DNA of 64,000 nt from JAAZBG01 sp964390065 (GCA_964390065.1 CAYMGX010000005.1:5732-69731); one strand, 5' to 3'; counted from the stretch's first letter, positions 45,228 through 55,310 are shown. Program-made: numbers and translations. Notes: a model not told the origin generated them from the sequence alone.

Positions 45228-46349
45228 ATGGCTGGGTTACGAGCAATTATTATAACAGGATTAATCATGATACCTGTAATGCTTCAGGCTGCCGATTTCA
45301 AGTTTTACTCTTCACACAGGCAGGGCTACTGGTGGGAAGTGACAATGCCCAAAGATATTGATACAACCATTGTCACAAATACATTCTATCAGGGGAACCG
45401 TGAAACATTTAATGGCTTAAGCCGTTTTGGTGCAAAGGTTACCGGAGAAAAATACCAGGGGCAGGTGGAGTTTACACTTCCGCATCCCAAAGCATCAACA
45501 CCGTATGTTCGTGTTCGTCAAGCCTGGGGAAAATGGGCATTTACCGATATGGTCGGTTTGACAATCGGTATTACCGATGCTCCCTTTGCAGTAAAGTATG
45601 CACTCCAGGGATACTATGATGAGGTTGATCAGGGCAAATTTGGCGGGAGACGTTATCATAACGATAAGGCGATGCTCTATCAGTTGCATCTTGGAAAAGC
45701 GACGACTATTGCGTTAGTTAGTAATGATGTCAATCTCAAACCTGTTGCTGTTGCCGGTTCAACCAAACGTCTTGTAAAAGCTGAATCAAAAACTCCACAG
45801 GTACAGTTCAGGACTGGCTACAAAAATGACCTGCTTGAGGTTCGCACTATGGGTGCATGGAATATGTTTGAGCAGAAGTTCATTGACTCTACGGCAACTT
45901 CCGGTAAGAGAGAACTAAAAGAGAATATTCATGGTTTTGCTGTGGGTGCTGATTTTGAGCTCAATGCCAGTATCATGAAATTTATGCTAGCGTTTTCATG
46001 GGGTATTAACTCAGATCACACAGGTATAAATGCATGGCCGGAAGCGTCTGTCGCAACCATTGTTAATGGTGAAGTTAAAAATGGAACAATGTGGGGCCTT
46101 CCTGCATCCGTTACACTTGAACTTAGTAAACAGGTATCGGTAGTCCTTGGAGGTGGTGCCAGCTATGAGAAACCGGGAACAGACCATGCATCAGCAATTC
46201 AATCTTATTCTGTTTACGGAAACTGTATCTACAAACCGGTTGCAGGCCTAAGGTTGTGTCCTGAAATCGGCTATATCGATCAGGATGAGAAACATACCAA
46301 GACTGCACCTGTATTGTACTTCGGTATCAAGACAATGGTTGATCTGTAA
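45228..46349 (+). CDS. Porin-like outer-membrane beta-barrel protein
   Basis: 373 aa with a signal peptide ('LIMIPVMLQAADFKFY') and then a run of alternating amphipathic strands without long helices ('VRVRQAWGKWAFTDMVG', 'TVSVVLGGGASYE'-like pattern near 300), ending in an aromatic/hydrophobic strand ('PVLYFGIKTMVDL'). This is the look of a 14-18-strand outer-membrane barrel, and 'QAWGKWAFTDMVGLTIG' resembles general porins. No family is named with confidence. Single gene with a strong terminator. Confidence 0.65.
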   Translation: MAGLRAIIITGLIMIPVMLQAADFKFYSSHRQGYWWEVTMPKDIDTTIVTNTFYQGNRETFNGLSRFGAKVTGEKYQGQVEFTLPHPKASTPYVRVRQAWGKWAFTDMVGLTIGITDAPFAVKYALQGYYDEVDQGKFGGRRYHNDKAMLYQLHLGKATTIALVSNDVNLKPVAVAGSTKRLVKAESKTPQVQFRTGYKNDLLEVRTMGAWNMFEQKFIDSTATSGKRELKENIHGFAVGADFELNASIMKFMLAFSWGINSDHTGINAWPEASVATIVNGEVKNGTMWGLPASVTLELSKQVSVVLGGGASYEKPGTDHASAIQSYSVYGNCIYKPVAGLRLCPEIGYIDQDEKHTKTAPVLYFGIKTMVDL

Positions 46350-46374
46350 TTTTTAGTTAAATGATTGTTTCTAC

Positions 46375-46414
46375 AACGACGGGATTTTGCATCAATGTGC
46401 AAAATCCCGTCGTT
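46375..46414. terminator. Strong terminator after the porin-like gene
   Basis: Perfect 17-bp stem from AACGACGGGATTTTGCA to TGCAAAATCCCGTCGTT with a 6-nt loop, between convergent genes. Confidence 0.85.
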
Positions 46415-46462
46415 AATATAGGTACGTTCATCTGATCGTCAACAGACATAGCGGTAATTAGT

Positions 46463-47725
46463 TTACTTTTGATTGAGGACGATTATTTCAGTCTCAGCTT
46501 TTTTAAATAACGTTTTTTCCGGTCGCACCGGCTTGATCAGGAGCAGATCCGGTGTTCCATTATTGTCAAAATCATTATAGGCAAGATCACTGATAAAACC
46601 ACTGAATGATCCCGATTTCCATAGCTGTTTAACCATACTGGTGCCTTCAAGGCCAAGTACTTCAAAATGTCCTCGTGTGTAAATTTTTGTTGTCTCAAGC
46701 ATATTGTTAAACGCTTCATTGTTTTTTATACATACGATTTCGTCAATCCCGTCCTGATTGAAATCTGCCGTGATTGTTCTGACCGGAAGCATCGATACAG
46801 GATAAGATGATGCATCAGCTGACGGTAACCTGATTGTAAACGGATTGCCGCCATATTTTCCTTCGGACCCTGTAAGTACGCTGTTACCTGCCATGTCAAT
46901 TAACTCAATATGTCCCGATGATGCAAGCGTTACAAACACCTGTGTGTTGTCCTGTTTGTTCTTAAGAACAGAAAAACCATGAACAGATTTATCTGAGATC
47001 CGGATTTTATCTTTTACATGTATTGTGTTATTCATAAGTTCAAGATGGTACAGTTCACCCTTATGTGTTCCGGCATTAGAGTATTTTTGACCGATAAGTA
47101 TTTTTTTATTATCAATTAAATCTGTTATCCGTAGCAGATACGGTACCCTTTTTTTTAGTATCGAAAAATCATTATTTGTAAACGCAACGATCATCGACCG
47201 GTAGGAATCTGTACCAGTATTCGTTGCAGACAGATAGAATTCAGGTGATGAATCATTATCCATATCGGCAATGTCAATACTGACAAATGAAACACCGGCA
47301 GGTGCTTTAAATTCATAAAGTTTAGGGAAAGCCTTGTTTTTATAACGATATACGTATAACTTGTTATCAGTAAGAAGAATTGTCTCGTTGTATCCATCAT
47401 TGTCAATATCGTAGATCGAAACACCCTTGATGGTCAGGGAAAATGCCTGTTTGTAAATCTCTTTGAAATCAAGAGGTGTATTTTCATCTGATGTGATAGA
47501 CGGATTAATCGGGGGGGCAGGCGTTTGTGCCGGCGCTGTAGCAGATGCCCGGTTTGCAGTGTCTGTCCGGGCAGCAGGTGAATTGATTAGTTCATCCGGA
47601 ACAGATTCTGATGTATCAATTGTCTGCGGTATCAGCGAAATTTCTGGTTGAGCCTGTAACGAAGCAGCAACAAATGATAACAACCAGAATCCAGCTATAA
47701 CCGGTAGTAGTGTTCTGTTACTCAA
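46463..47725 (-). CDS. Exported FG-GAP/VCBS repeat protein
   Basis: 420 aa. Signal peptide, a Pro/Thr/Ala-rich linker at about 30-80, then beta-propeller-like repeats with calcium-binding loops: 'DIDNDGYNETILL', 'DMDNDSSPEFYLS', 'DFNQDGIDEIVCI', 'DFDNNGTPDLLLI'. Such repeats are found in surface and adhesion proteins and in lytic accessory factors. Four clear copies; the intervening blades are degenerate. The ATG at 47725 is followed by a likely partner gene 18 bp upstream (93-aa protein), so they form an operon. Confidence 0.82.
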   Translation of the reverse strand: MSNRTLLPVIAGFWLLSFVAASLQAQPEISLIPQTIDTSESVPDELINSPAARTDTANRASATAPAQTPAPPINPSITSDENTPLDFKEIYKQAFSLTIKGVSIYDIDNDGYNETILLTDNKLYVYRYKNKAFPKLYEFKAPAGVSFVSIDIADMDNDSSPEFYLSATNTGTDSYRSMIVAFTNNDFSILKKRVPYLLRITDLIDNKKILIGQKYSNAGTHKGELYHLELMNNTIHVKDKIRISDKSVHGFSVLKNKQDNTQVFVTLASSGHIELIDMAGNSVLTGSEGKYGGNPFTIRLPSADASSYPVSMLPVRTITADFNQDGIDEIVCIKNNEAFNNMLETTKIYTRGHFEVLGLEGTSMVKQLWKSGSFSGFISDLAYNDFDNNGTPDLLLIKPVRPEKTLFKKAETEIIVLNQK

Positions 47726-47743
47726 TAGTAAACTCCTCGAAAA

Positions 47744-48025
47744 TTAAAATAGTGCAACATAATAATATAGTAGATTACGCAGATGATTCGGGATTAATCC
47801 CTGCCATTTTAAGATAGCGATTCCCCTGACCGGGATGCGAGCCTGATCATTATTGAAAAGTTTACTTTCCTTCGGTGTATACTCCCACTTGACAGCTCCG
47901 GTTCTCTGGATTTCAACAACAACACCAGCAAGCGAATCGAAACTCATGGATACCTTCGCGTAAGAAATTGAAACAAAAAGAAGTAAACATAACAGTATAT
48001 CTGGTGATAACCGCAGTAAAATCAT
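47744..48025 (-). CDS. Small exported hypothetical protein
   Basis: 93 aa with a hydrophobic signal-like N-terminus ('LLCLLLFVSISYAKVSM') and a short beta-type domain ('GVVVEIQRTGAVKWEYTP'). No family recognised. It lies 18 bp upstream of the FG-GAP protein gene on the same strand, so coexpression is likely. 'YYYVALF' at the end is hydrophobic. Confidence 0.5.
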   Translation of the reverse strand: MILLRLSPDILLCLLLFVSISYAKVSMSFDSLAGVVVEIQRTGAVKWEYTPKESKLFNNDQARIPVRGIAILKWQGLIPNHLRNLLYYYVALF

Positions 48026-48307
48026 GGTAGTTTTTCCATATATAGTATGTCGTTATAGAGGTAAATCCATTTTTGAGCAATAAATTTTAATCGCTGTTTG
48101 ATATTTCCCGACGGTCGGTATTATTGGTGGTCAGGAGACCTATGTGGTATGTTTTTTGGCAAATTTGCATTGTTTACTGTGAGTCCAGCTCTGTGAATAA
48201 TGATTCGCACCTTCAAACTTCTCCTTGCACCACGACAAATAATGGGTTATTTTCATGTGATCAATATTTGGAATGGCAAAATAGTTTTATTATAAGGAGC
48301 GGTGTGA

Positions 48308-50152
48308 ATGGCAATTACATTACGGAGTGCAACAACAACCTCCGGACGCAGAATGGCGGGGGCAAGAAGTTTATGGCGTGCAAACGGGATGAAAGAGGAA
48401 CAGATCGGTAAACCTGTTATCGCTATTGTCAATTCGTTTACACAGTTTGTACCCGGACACGTTCATCTGCATGATATTGGTCAGCATGTCAAGAAACTGA
48501 TTGAAGAGCAGGGGTGCTTTGCTGCTGAATTCAATACAATTGCTATCGATGATGGTATTGCGATGGGACATGATGGAATGCTTTATTCGCTTCCGTCAAG
48601 AGAGCTGATAGCCGACAGTGTTGAATATATGGTAAATGCACATAAAGCCGATGCAATGATCTGTATATCAAACTGCGACAAGATCACTCCGGGAATGCTG
48701 ATTGCAGCAATGAGACTAAACATACCGGCTATATTTGTAAGCGGTGGCCCGATGGAGGCTGGCAGGTTGAATGGTAAGAAGTACGATCTTATTGATGCAA
48801 TGGTTATGGCTGCAGATAGCAGCGTTTCTGATAGCGAAATCGCTGCACTTGAGGTTGCCGCATGTCCGACGTGCGGTTCATGTTCAGGAATGTTCACCGC
48901 AAATTCAATGAACTGCCTGACTGAAGCGCTTGGCCTTTCATTACCCGGAAATGGAACTGTAGTTGCAACTCATAAGAACAGAATGAAACTTTTTGAAAAA
49001 GCTGCCAGACGAATTGTCGAAATGGCAAATGACTATTATGGTAAAGGTGATGCCAGTGTTCTGCCACGATCAATCGCAACCTATGAAGCTTTCATGAATG
49101 CGATGTCGCTTGATATTGCAATGGGAGGGTCAACTAATACGGTACTTCATCTGCTTGCTGTTGCCCGTTCCGCAGAAGTAAACTTTACCATGAAAGATAT
49201 CGATTCATTGTCAAGAAAGATTCCTGTTCTGTGTAAAGTAGCTCCGAATACACAGAAGTATCATATTGAGGATGTTAATCATGCCGGTGGTATACTTGGA
49301 ATCCTGGGTGAACTCGCACGTGCAGGGTTGATTAACAAAAATGTAAATCGCGTTGATGGAGATACGCTTGAAACGATATTAACAACACATGATATTAAAA
49401 GTCCCGATTTATCGAAGGATGCGCGCCAGATATATCTAAGTGCTCCTGAAGGGGCCAAACGGAATCTTGTAATGGCATCACAGGAAAACTATTTCGATAA
49501 TCTGGACAATGACCGGGCGGAGGGATGTATTCGTGATACTGCCCATTCTTATAGTAAGGATGGTGGACTTGCTGTACTTTTTGGGAATATTGCTGAAAAC
49601 GGGTGTATTGTCAAAACCGCAGGTGTTGATGAATCAATTTTCAAGTTTAGTGGAAAAGCGCGGGTGTATGATTCACAGGAAGAAGCATGTGACGGTATTC
49701 TAAGTGAAGTTGAAGCTGGCGATGTTGTGGTGATTCGCTATGAGGGGCCAAAAGGCGGACCCGGAATGCAGGAAATGCTCTATCCTACATCATATATTAA
49801 ATCACGTCATCTGGGAAAACAGTGTGCATTGATTACCGATGGACGCTTTTCCGGAGGAACATCCGGATTGTCAATCGGGCATGCCTCACCTGAAGCAGCT
49901 TCGGGTGGCGCGATCGGGCTCATTCAGGCCGGGGATATTATTGAGATCGATATTCCCGCGAGATCTATTAATGTTAAGATATCAAAGGAAACACTTGACG
50001 CAAGGCGTAATGAGGAACTTGCAAAGGGTGATAAAGCATTCAAGCCTGCAAAACGTATACGAAACATATCGCAGGCACTAAAAGCATATGCACTGTTTGC
50101 GTCATCTGCAGATCAGGGAGCTGTGCGCTGTCTGCCGGGTGAAAAGGAATAA
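48308..50152 (+). CDS. ilvD: Dihydroxy-acid dehydratase
   Basis: 614-aa iron-sulphur enzyme converting 2,3-dihydroxy-3-methyl acids to 2-oxo acids in valine, leucine and isoleucine synthesis; cytoplasmic. Signatures: 'NSFTQFVPGHVHLHDIG' near 35, 'CISNCDKITPGML' at about 119-131 and 'CPTCGSCSGMFTANSMNC' at about 191-208 (cluster Cys residues), and 'LITDGRFSGGTSGLSIGH' near 510. Length is full. AAGGAG lies 11 bases upstream of the ATG. No other branched-chain biosynthesis gene is in the window; it heads a run with a SIS isomerase and a CDF transporter. No amino-acid attenuator peptide was seen in the leader. Confidence 0.97.
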   Translation: MAITLRSATTTSGRRMAGARSLWRANGMKEEQIGKPVIAIVNSFTQFVPGHVHLHDIGQHVKKLIEEQGCFAAEFNTIAIDDGIAMGHDGMLYSLPSRELIADSVEYMVNAHKADAMICISNCDKITPGMLIAAMRLNIPAIFVSGGPMEAGRLNGKKYDLIDAMVMAADSSVSDSEIAALEVAACPTCGSCSGMFTANSMNCLTEALGLSLPGNGTVVATHKNRMKLFEKAARRIVEMANDYYGKGDASVLPRSIATYEAFMNAMSLDIAMGGSTNTVLHLLAVARSAEVNFTMKDIDSLSRKIPVLCKVAPNTQKYHIEDVNHAGGILGILGELARAGLINKNVNRVDGDTLETILTTHDIKSPDLSKDARQIYLSAPEGAKRNLVMASQENYFDNLDNDRAEGCIRDTAHSYSKDGGLAVLFGNIAENGCIVKTAGVDESIFKFSGKARVYDSQEEACDGILSEVEAGDVVVIRYEGPKGGPGMQEMLYPTSYIKSRHLGKQCALITDGRFSGGTSGLSIGHASPEAASGGAIGLIQAGDIIEIDIPARSINVKISKETLDARRNEELAKGDKAFKPAKRIRNISQALKAYALFASSADQGAVRCLPGEKE

Positions 50153-50157
50153 CTATC

Positions 50158-50811
50158 ATGAAAAATAGTACTAAAATTCTTTTTGATGCATGCATGGAAA
50201 AATATCCGTCACTGCATGCCTGCAGCGAGGAGATAATGAATGCGTTTGATGCACTGTTGAAATGTTTTACTAATGGTGGTAAAGTACTTGTCTGTGGAAA
50301 TGGTGGAAGTGCTGCGGATGCAGAACATATCGTTGGTGAATTTATGAAAAAATTCAAAGTTCTGCGTCCTGTTAATAATGCGTTTGTTAACAAAATGAAG
50401 GAACTCGGATTTGATGATGCAGAACTGCTTGCATCAAAACTTGAAACCGGTTTGCCTGCAATATCACTTGTCAGTCAGACATCACTCATTACCGCTGTTG
50501 TCAATGATGTCGGAGGTGAATATATATTCGCACAACAGGTGTACGGGTATGGAAAACCTAATGATGTTCTTATCGCATTAAGTACATCAGGGAACAGTGC
50601 AAATGTTGTAGCTGCAGTTAAAGTTGCCCGTGCACTTGGAATGGCTGTGATTGGATTTACAAACATGATAGGCGGAAAAATGAAAGATCTTTGCACTATT
50701 AATATATGTGTGCCTGATACGGTTACCTTTCAGATTCAGGAACTTCATCTTCCGGTGTACCACCTGCTTTGTGCTATGGTTGAAGAGGAAATTTTCGGAG
50801 TTCAAATGTAA
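50158..50811 (+). CDS. SIS-domain phosphosugar isomerase, GmhA-like
   Basis: 217 aa. The sugar-isomerase fold is marked by 'VCGNGGSAADAEHIVGEFMK' at about 44-63 and 'LIALSTSGNSANVVAAVKVA' at about 140-159, both typical of sedoheptulose-7-phosphate isomerase (GmhA), which starts ADP-heptose synthesis for LPS. It is longer than the 192-residue E. coli protein because of an insertion after 'FMKKFKVLRPV' (about 65-95). Stop and start codons are 5 bp from ilvD, and its end overlaps the CDF gene (TAATG), so the three are coupled. DiaA-like roles cannot be excluded. Confidence 0.85.
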   Translation: MKNSTKILFDACMEKYPSLHACSEEIMNAFDALLKCFTNGGKVLVCGNGGSAADAEHIVGEFMKKFKVLRPVNNAFVNKMKELGFDDAELLASKLETGLPAISLVSQTSLITAVVNDVGGEYIFAQQVYGYGKPNDVLIALSTSGNSANVVAAVKVARALGMAVIGFTNMIGGKMKDLCTINICVPDTVTFQIQELHLPVYHLLCAMVEEEIFGVQM

Positions 50812-51737
50812 TGGCAGACAACCTGACGGAATTACATCCCGGTAGTCCTGTTCGAACAGTACTGGTTAACCGTGTTGTCAATCTTGGATTGATCAGTAAC
50901 ATAGTTCTTGCCGTGCTTAAAATTGTTATTGGTCTTACGGGGCACAGCCGGGCACTGCTTGCTGATGGTGTCAACTCGTGTTCTGATGTCGCCTATTATA
51001 TTGTCGTTAAAATTTTTACTGCGATAGCGGGTAAGCCAGCAGATAAGGAACACCCCTTTGGGCATCACCAGATGGAAAGTATTGCTGCTGTTGTAGTCGG
51101 AGCATTTATCATTACTACTGCAATTGCAATTTTTTGGGATTCTGTCAATACGGTATTTGATCTGGTTACTGGTGAATATGAAGTAAAAAGTAGTATGCAG
51201 GTTTTGACATTTGCAACAGCGCTGTTTACTGTTGCATTAAAGCTGGCATTGTATTTTTATACCCGTAGTGTAGCACAATCAACTAAAAATGTAAGTGCTA
51301 TGGCACTGATGTACGATCACCGTAACGATATTTTTGCTTCCCTTGGTGCTGCTGTGGGCATTGGTCTTGGATGGCTTAACATACCATTGGGTGATCCTGT
51401 TGCAGGAGCAGTGGTGGCGCTTCTGGTATTGAAGACAGGGGTGAAAATCCTGCGGGAATCATCAGATGAGCTTATGGATACAGTTCCCGGTGATGAACTT
51501 GAAAAACAGATACGCAACGTTATTTCTCCCATGACCGATGTCTTAACCGTTGAGGAAATAAATGCACACCGCTTCGGGCCTTACCTTGTTGTAAATATAA
51601 CAATTGGCGTTGACGGAACAATGAGTGTTGCCAATGGTGATAGAATTGCTACAAGAATAGAAAATACACTCTGTAATGAAATAGAACTGCTTCAAAGAGT
51701 GTATGTTCATTATCATCCCGCTAAAAATACGGGATGA
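50811..51737 (+). CDS. Cation diffusion facilitator transporter
   Basis: 308-aa CDF-family inner-membrane exporter of divalent metals (Zn, Mn, Fe or Co). Six helices over residues 20-205, with 'LLADGVNSCSDVAYYIV' in TM2 (metal-site Asp residues), 'KEHPFGHHQMESIAAV' and 'MYDHRNDIFASLGAAV' in TM5 (His-x-x-x-Asp). The C-terminal cytoplasmic dimerisation domain spans about 210-308 ('ELMDTVPGDELEKQI', 'VYVHYHPAK'). The start overlaps the upstream stop by one base. Confidence 0.95.
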   Translation: MADNLTELHPGSPVRTVLVNRVVNLGLISNIVLAVLKIVIGLTGHSRALLADGVNSCSDVAYYIVVKIFTAIAGKPADKEHPFGHHQMESIAAVVVGAFIITTAIAIFWDSVNTVFDLVTGEYEVKSSMQVLTFATALFTVALKLALYFYTRSVAQSTKNVSAMALMYDHRNDIFASLGAAVGIGLGWLNIPLGDPVAGAVVALLVLKTGVKILRESSDELMDTVPGDELEKQIRNVISPMTDVLTVEEINAHRFGPYLVVNITIGVDGTMSVANGDRIATRIENTLCNEIELLQRVYVHYHPAKNTG

Positions 51738-51739
51738 TA
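51710..51739 (+). terminator. Hairpin at the end of the ilvD-SIS-CDF operon
   Basis: TTATCATCCCG / CGGGATGATA stem, perfect over 10 bp, loop 51721-51729; it includes the CDF stop codon. No T-run follows, so termination may need help. Confidence 0.5.
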
Positions 51740-51833
51740 TCATAATACACTTGTTCAGTTAAATATATCTCAAATTCCGACAATGGAATTTGAAATATAT
51801 TTATAATTTATGGAAGGAATTCTGCTGGAGTGG

Positions 51834-52571
51834 TTACAGCTCGCTATACTCAATTTCCTGTATAAATCTGTTGACTATCACTCTCTCGCCTTTGTAAATA
51901 AAGGGTTTGAATTTCCAGGTAAGCAGCGTCCGCTTTACTTCATCGGACATAGATTTATGAGGGGCGCTTTTAATCTGTACATCGGTAACCTTGCCATTTT
52001 CGTCTATTGATAATATGGCGATGACTGTACCGGTGATTCCAAGGTCCTGCGCAATAGGGGGGTATGCAGGTTTCGGGGCATAAAGCTTTACCGGTATTAA
52101 TCCTGTCACCCCTGCATCAACGGTGCCAAAAACGGTTCCCTGCCGTGCAGAAATCTGTGATGTTTGCTGCGGTGGTGTTTGCGATACTGGTCCGGGTTCC
52201 GGTTGTGATGTTCCCTGGGAGATGGAGACTGCGCTTTGCTCATTTTGCGCATTATCACCTGCAATTACCTCTGGAGCTGTCGTTTCAACAGGAACCTGGG
52301 GCTGCTCCTGATTCTGCTGAGAAGGTTGATTTTTGGATTCTGTAGTTTTTTGCTTTTGAGGCGCGGTCTTTTTTTTCACTTCCGGTTGAGGCGTCGCTAT
52401 GTCAGGTGTTCCGCGTTGCAATTCGACAACATTAAAGGTTTTACGTTTATAAGGAGTATGTTTTTGTGGCGGAATCAAAAAAAACAGGATAATCACAACA
52501 CCATGAAGAACAAGCGAAAGTAGAATGATAATGATATTAAAAAGTCTGGTATTCTCAAGTTTTTCATTCAT
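51834..52571 (-). CDS. TonB family energy-transducer protein
   Basis: 245 aa. One N-terminal transmembrane helix (about 12-34, 'IIIILLSLVLHGVVIILFFL'); a Pro/Gln-rich spacer at about 40-150; then the TonB C-terminal domain 'PKPAYPPIAQDLGITGTVIA' to 'RTLLTWKFKPFIYKG'. It spans the periplasm to energise outer-membrane receptors, normally with ExbB/ExbD, which are not in the window. Single gene. Confidence 0.9.
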   Translation of the reverse strand: MNEKLENTRLFNIIIILLSLVLHGVVIILFFLIPPQKHTPYKRKTFNVVELQRGTPDIATPQPEVKKKTAPQKQKTTESKNQPSQQNQEQPQVPVETTAPEVIAGDNAQNEQSAVSISQGTSQPEPGPVSQTPPQQTSQISARQGTVFGTVDAGVTGLIPVKLYAPKPAYPPIAQDLGITGTVIAILSIDENGKVTDVQIKSAPHKSMSDEVKRTLLTWKFKPFIYKGERVIVNRFIQEIEYSEL

Positions 52572-52857
52572 TGATTAAATATACTTAATGTAAATCGGGT
52601 TTGAAAATCCAGATAGTTTGATGTATTTGTTGGTCTGCCGGTCCCTGGTTGGCTTCAGAAAATTCTCTTGGTAACAGTGATTCTGTGGAGAATATTAAAT
52701 GTGGTATCAAATTCTGCAAGGTGCGCTCAGAAACAAATAAACGTGACCCAAGGAATACTCCTTTTGGTACACGTTTCTATAGTTGTCTATGAATAAACTG
52801 CAAGAGGTTTCAAGCTGGTATGCAATATAACACTGTAATGACATGTCATTAATAGTA

Positions 52858-53574
52858 TCAGGTGTTAACCAGATATTTTGCTGCAATAGATTCGAGAGCA
52901 ACAGCAGCAGTCTTTTTCTGAAGCAGCACTTCAAGGCTGTCAAGATCGGATTTCCAAACAACATCACCGGGAGCAACCAGGCACACTGCATGATCTGAGT
53001 ATTCGTCAGAGAGTAGTCCGTTATTAATGTAGTAATGTTTTTTACACATTTCTGCCGGATAAGACCGGAGCATTGGAGGAATATCGATTGGTTTAAACCA
53101 TAATTTTATCTCACGCTCAGCATCAATGTCATTCGCTGATGCATGAATCAGATTTTCCATCTGACTATCGATAACTTTACCGTTTTGATCATTAATGATA
53201 TGTGTCATACCCAGTGACCGGATACACCCAGGTTTCTGTTCTCTTGCTTTAACCGGATCTGTTGGTCCACAAACATCCCGAACCACTTTTACGGCATCGA
53301 TACCCTGAAATACAAGGGCGACGACTCGTTGACGATGCGGTTCGTTTGCAAAATGCCGCCTGCCTGCGATATAGTCAATCACAGAGGGGAAAAAGCTTTT
53401 CCCCTTATGTTCTGCATAATGCTCTTCTGCAAGCATTGTACTTACGTGAACTACTTTCATTCCGGCAATAATTAAGCCTGTATTAAACTCTGAAAGCATG
53501 GTAAGAAGATAGCCGGACAGTGAATTTTTTAATGCATCCGGTTTGAAAAGAACCAATGTTTGCGAAGAACCCAT
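52858..53574 (-). CDS. ndk: Nucleoside-diphosphate kinase family protein, long form
   Basis: 238 aa against about 140 in standard NDP kinases. Catalytic motif 'NLIHASANDIDAEREIKLWF' has the phosphorylated His at about 144, Lys11 is kept ('VLFKPDAL'), and 'GPTDPVKAREQKPGCIRS' carries the nucleotide-binding Arg residues. The insertions come before the 'GPTDP' segment and, mainly, in an extra roughly 90-residue C-terminal tail. It would interconvert NTPs and NDPs in the cytoplasm. AAGGCGG is upstream of the ATG. Assignment is secure; the tail is of unknown use. Confidence 0.9.
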   Translation of the reverse strand: MGSSQTLVLFKPDALKNSLSGYLLTMLSEFNTGLIIAGMKVVHVSTMLAEEHYAEHKGKSFFPSVIDYIAGRRHFANEPHRQRVVALVFQGIDAVKVVRDVCGPTDPVKAREQKPGCIRSLGMTHIINDQNGKVIDSQMENLIHASANDIDAEREIKLWFKPIDIPPMLRSYPAEMCKKHYYINNGLLSDEYSDHAVCLVAPGDVVWKSDLDSLEVLLQKKTAAVALESIAAKYLVNT

Positions 53575-54098
53575 TTTGTAGCCGCCTTTTTAAATATTTG
53601 TTGCTCTAGTTTTTTAAACCAATTCGATGCATTTTAAGTTTGTACAGGTAAACGGACAATGTTGGATTTGTTTTTGAATGTTAGTGGAAATTTTTAACCA
53701 CAGACAAATGTCGTTAATGAGACGAACACAGACTATTCCAATAGACTTGGATCTTGAAAACAGCACATTCTGATCGGAATTTTCCTGAATATAATAAAAA
53801 ATAAGTGATCTCATAGAAACAGACAAAAAGAGAAATTTTAAACTTGTTATTTGCCCGGACACCCTTTAAAGATTAAGTAAAATGCTATTGATATTTCTTA
53901 TAGACTGATAATAATATTTTTTTAACTTAATCTGTAAATATAGTGTTTGTATTATGCTGGTACAAGCAATTTAGTGAATTTTTCCAGAGATACAACACTA
54001 ATTACAATAGTGAAAAAGTAAGAAAAGTTTCTGGTGATAATGCACTATTTTATCCGCGTTGATAAACGGAAAATGGTCAGTAATATGAGTAAATGAAA
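53575..54098. other. Gene-free stretch
   Basis: About 520 AT-rich bases between two minus-strand genes; no credible ORF, terminator or operator. Confidence 0.4.
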
Positions 54099-54977
54099 TC
54101 AGTTGTAACCGATGATATTTCTGTATCGTTTGTGAAACCATCCGAAGTAATGTTCCGGATAGTTGCGGATCCATTGTGAAATAATGTCATTGTGTTGTTG
54201 CTGAAGCAATGCAATCGCCTTATCATCAGAGAGTCCTGTTGTATCAGGGTTTTGAATTCTGTCAATATAGATGTCATAGGAACCATCTGGCTGCATTATT
54301 GAATAGGTGGGAACAACGGCACAATTTGTTTTTCTTACAATTCCTGCGACCGTGCGAACCGTATTTGCGTCTTTACCAAGAAACGGTACCATGGTCCCGT
54401 GGGCTCCTGCATGTTGATCAATAAGAATGGCGACAACACCCTTTTGCTTACCAAGAACGTCCATCATTTTTCGCAGTGCCTGTTGTGCGTAAATTGTGGT
54501 AACACCTGTTGAACTGCGTTTATTGGCGAGCCATTTATCAACATATTGATTGTTCATCGGCTTGGCGATGACATTTAACTTGTCAATGGTTTTTCCATAA
54601 ATCTGTGCGAGGATTTCCCAATTGCCAATATGTGCAAGAATCGCAATTACCCCATTTTTTTCATCAATAGCGTTTTGAATTTTTTCAAAGTTGTGAACCC
54701 GGTACGGTATTTTTGTATCGCCGGTTCTGAGAAAATCACTGATATATCGCCCCATCATCATGTAAAGTTTTGGTACGATTGTGTCAATCTGATCATTGCT
54801 CCAGTATTCGCAGTAACGCAAATTTCCGTAGATCGTTTTTTTAAAAGGTTTGAAAATAGTGAGTAGTATGCCGGCGAATGATCCCAGCAGTAAGGTGATT
54901 CTGCGTGGCAGAATACCAACAAGTTTCTGGACAACAATAAGTGTATAATATTCAAGTTTATGAGTAGAAAGTTTCAA
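54099..54977 (-). CDS. Lipid A biosynthesis acyltransferase (HtrB/LpxL family)
   Basis: 292-aa inner-membrane-associated acyltransferase that adds secondary acyl chains to lipid A. The catalytic HX4E motif is in 'ILAHIGNWEIL' (His116, Glu121). 'FKKTIYGNLRY' and 'VVPTYSIMQPDGSYDIYI' are family features, and an N-terminal hydrophobic helix (about 23-42) anchors it. TTG start; the upstream region has AACAGGG. It supports an LPS-bearing outer membrane, as does the LptD gene nearby. Confidence 0.9.
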   Translation of the reverse strand: MKLSTHKLEYYTLIVVQKLVGILPRRITLLLGSFAGILLTIFKPFKKTIYGNLRYCEYWSNDQIDTIVPKLYMMMGRYISDFLRTGDTKIPYRVHNFEKIQNAIDEKNGVIAILAHIGNWEILAQIYGKTIDKLNVIAKPMNNQYVDKWLANKRSSTGVTTIYAQQALRKMMDVLGKQKGVVAILIDQHAGAHGTMVPFLGKDANTVRTVAGIVRKTNCAVVPTYSIMQPDGSYDIYIDRIQNPDTTGLSDDKAIALLQQQHNDIISQWIRNYPEHYFGWFHKRYRNIIGYN

Positions 54978-55310
54978 AAGAATACCCTGTTATAATCTGG
55001 TTATGTTATTTCTCTATAAAATATAATGTAACAATTATTCATCCTACCGGTATTTTGGGGATTTCGATAACCCTGAGTCAGATGTTTTTAATAATTTCAA
55101 TTACCTGATTTAGAATATCATTTTTTCCTATTAATCGTTTTTGTAGCAGAAGTTATAAAAAGCAATGTACTTGCATGGTATACAAGTAGTTTATCTGAGT
55201 AACTTTGCTGTAATCACAGTATACGTATAAACTGTCATGTCCACAAAAATGATTAACATATCATCAGAATTAATTGTATTTTAGGAGCTCAATGCAACTA
55301 AGGGGTGATA
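54978..55310. other. Gene-free divergent promoter region
   Basis: About 330 AT-rich bases between divergent genes. No distinct operator was seen. AAGGGG lies five bases before the ATG of the PP-loop gene. Confidence 0.4.

Noticed and set aside
48121..48300. Possible ilvD attenuator leader peptide
   Set aside because: No short ORF rich in Ile, Leu or Val codons next to a terminator/antiterminator pair.
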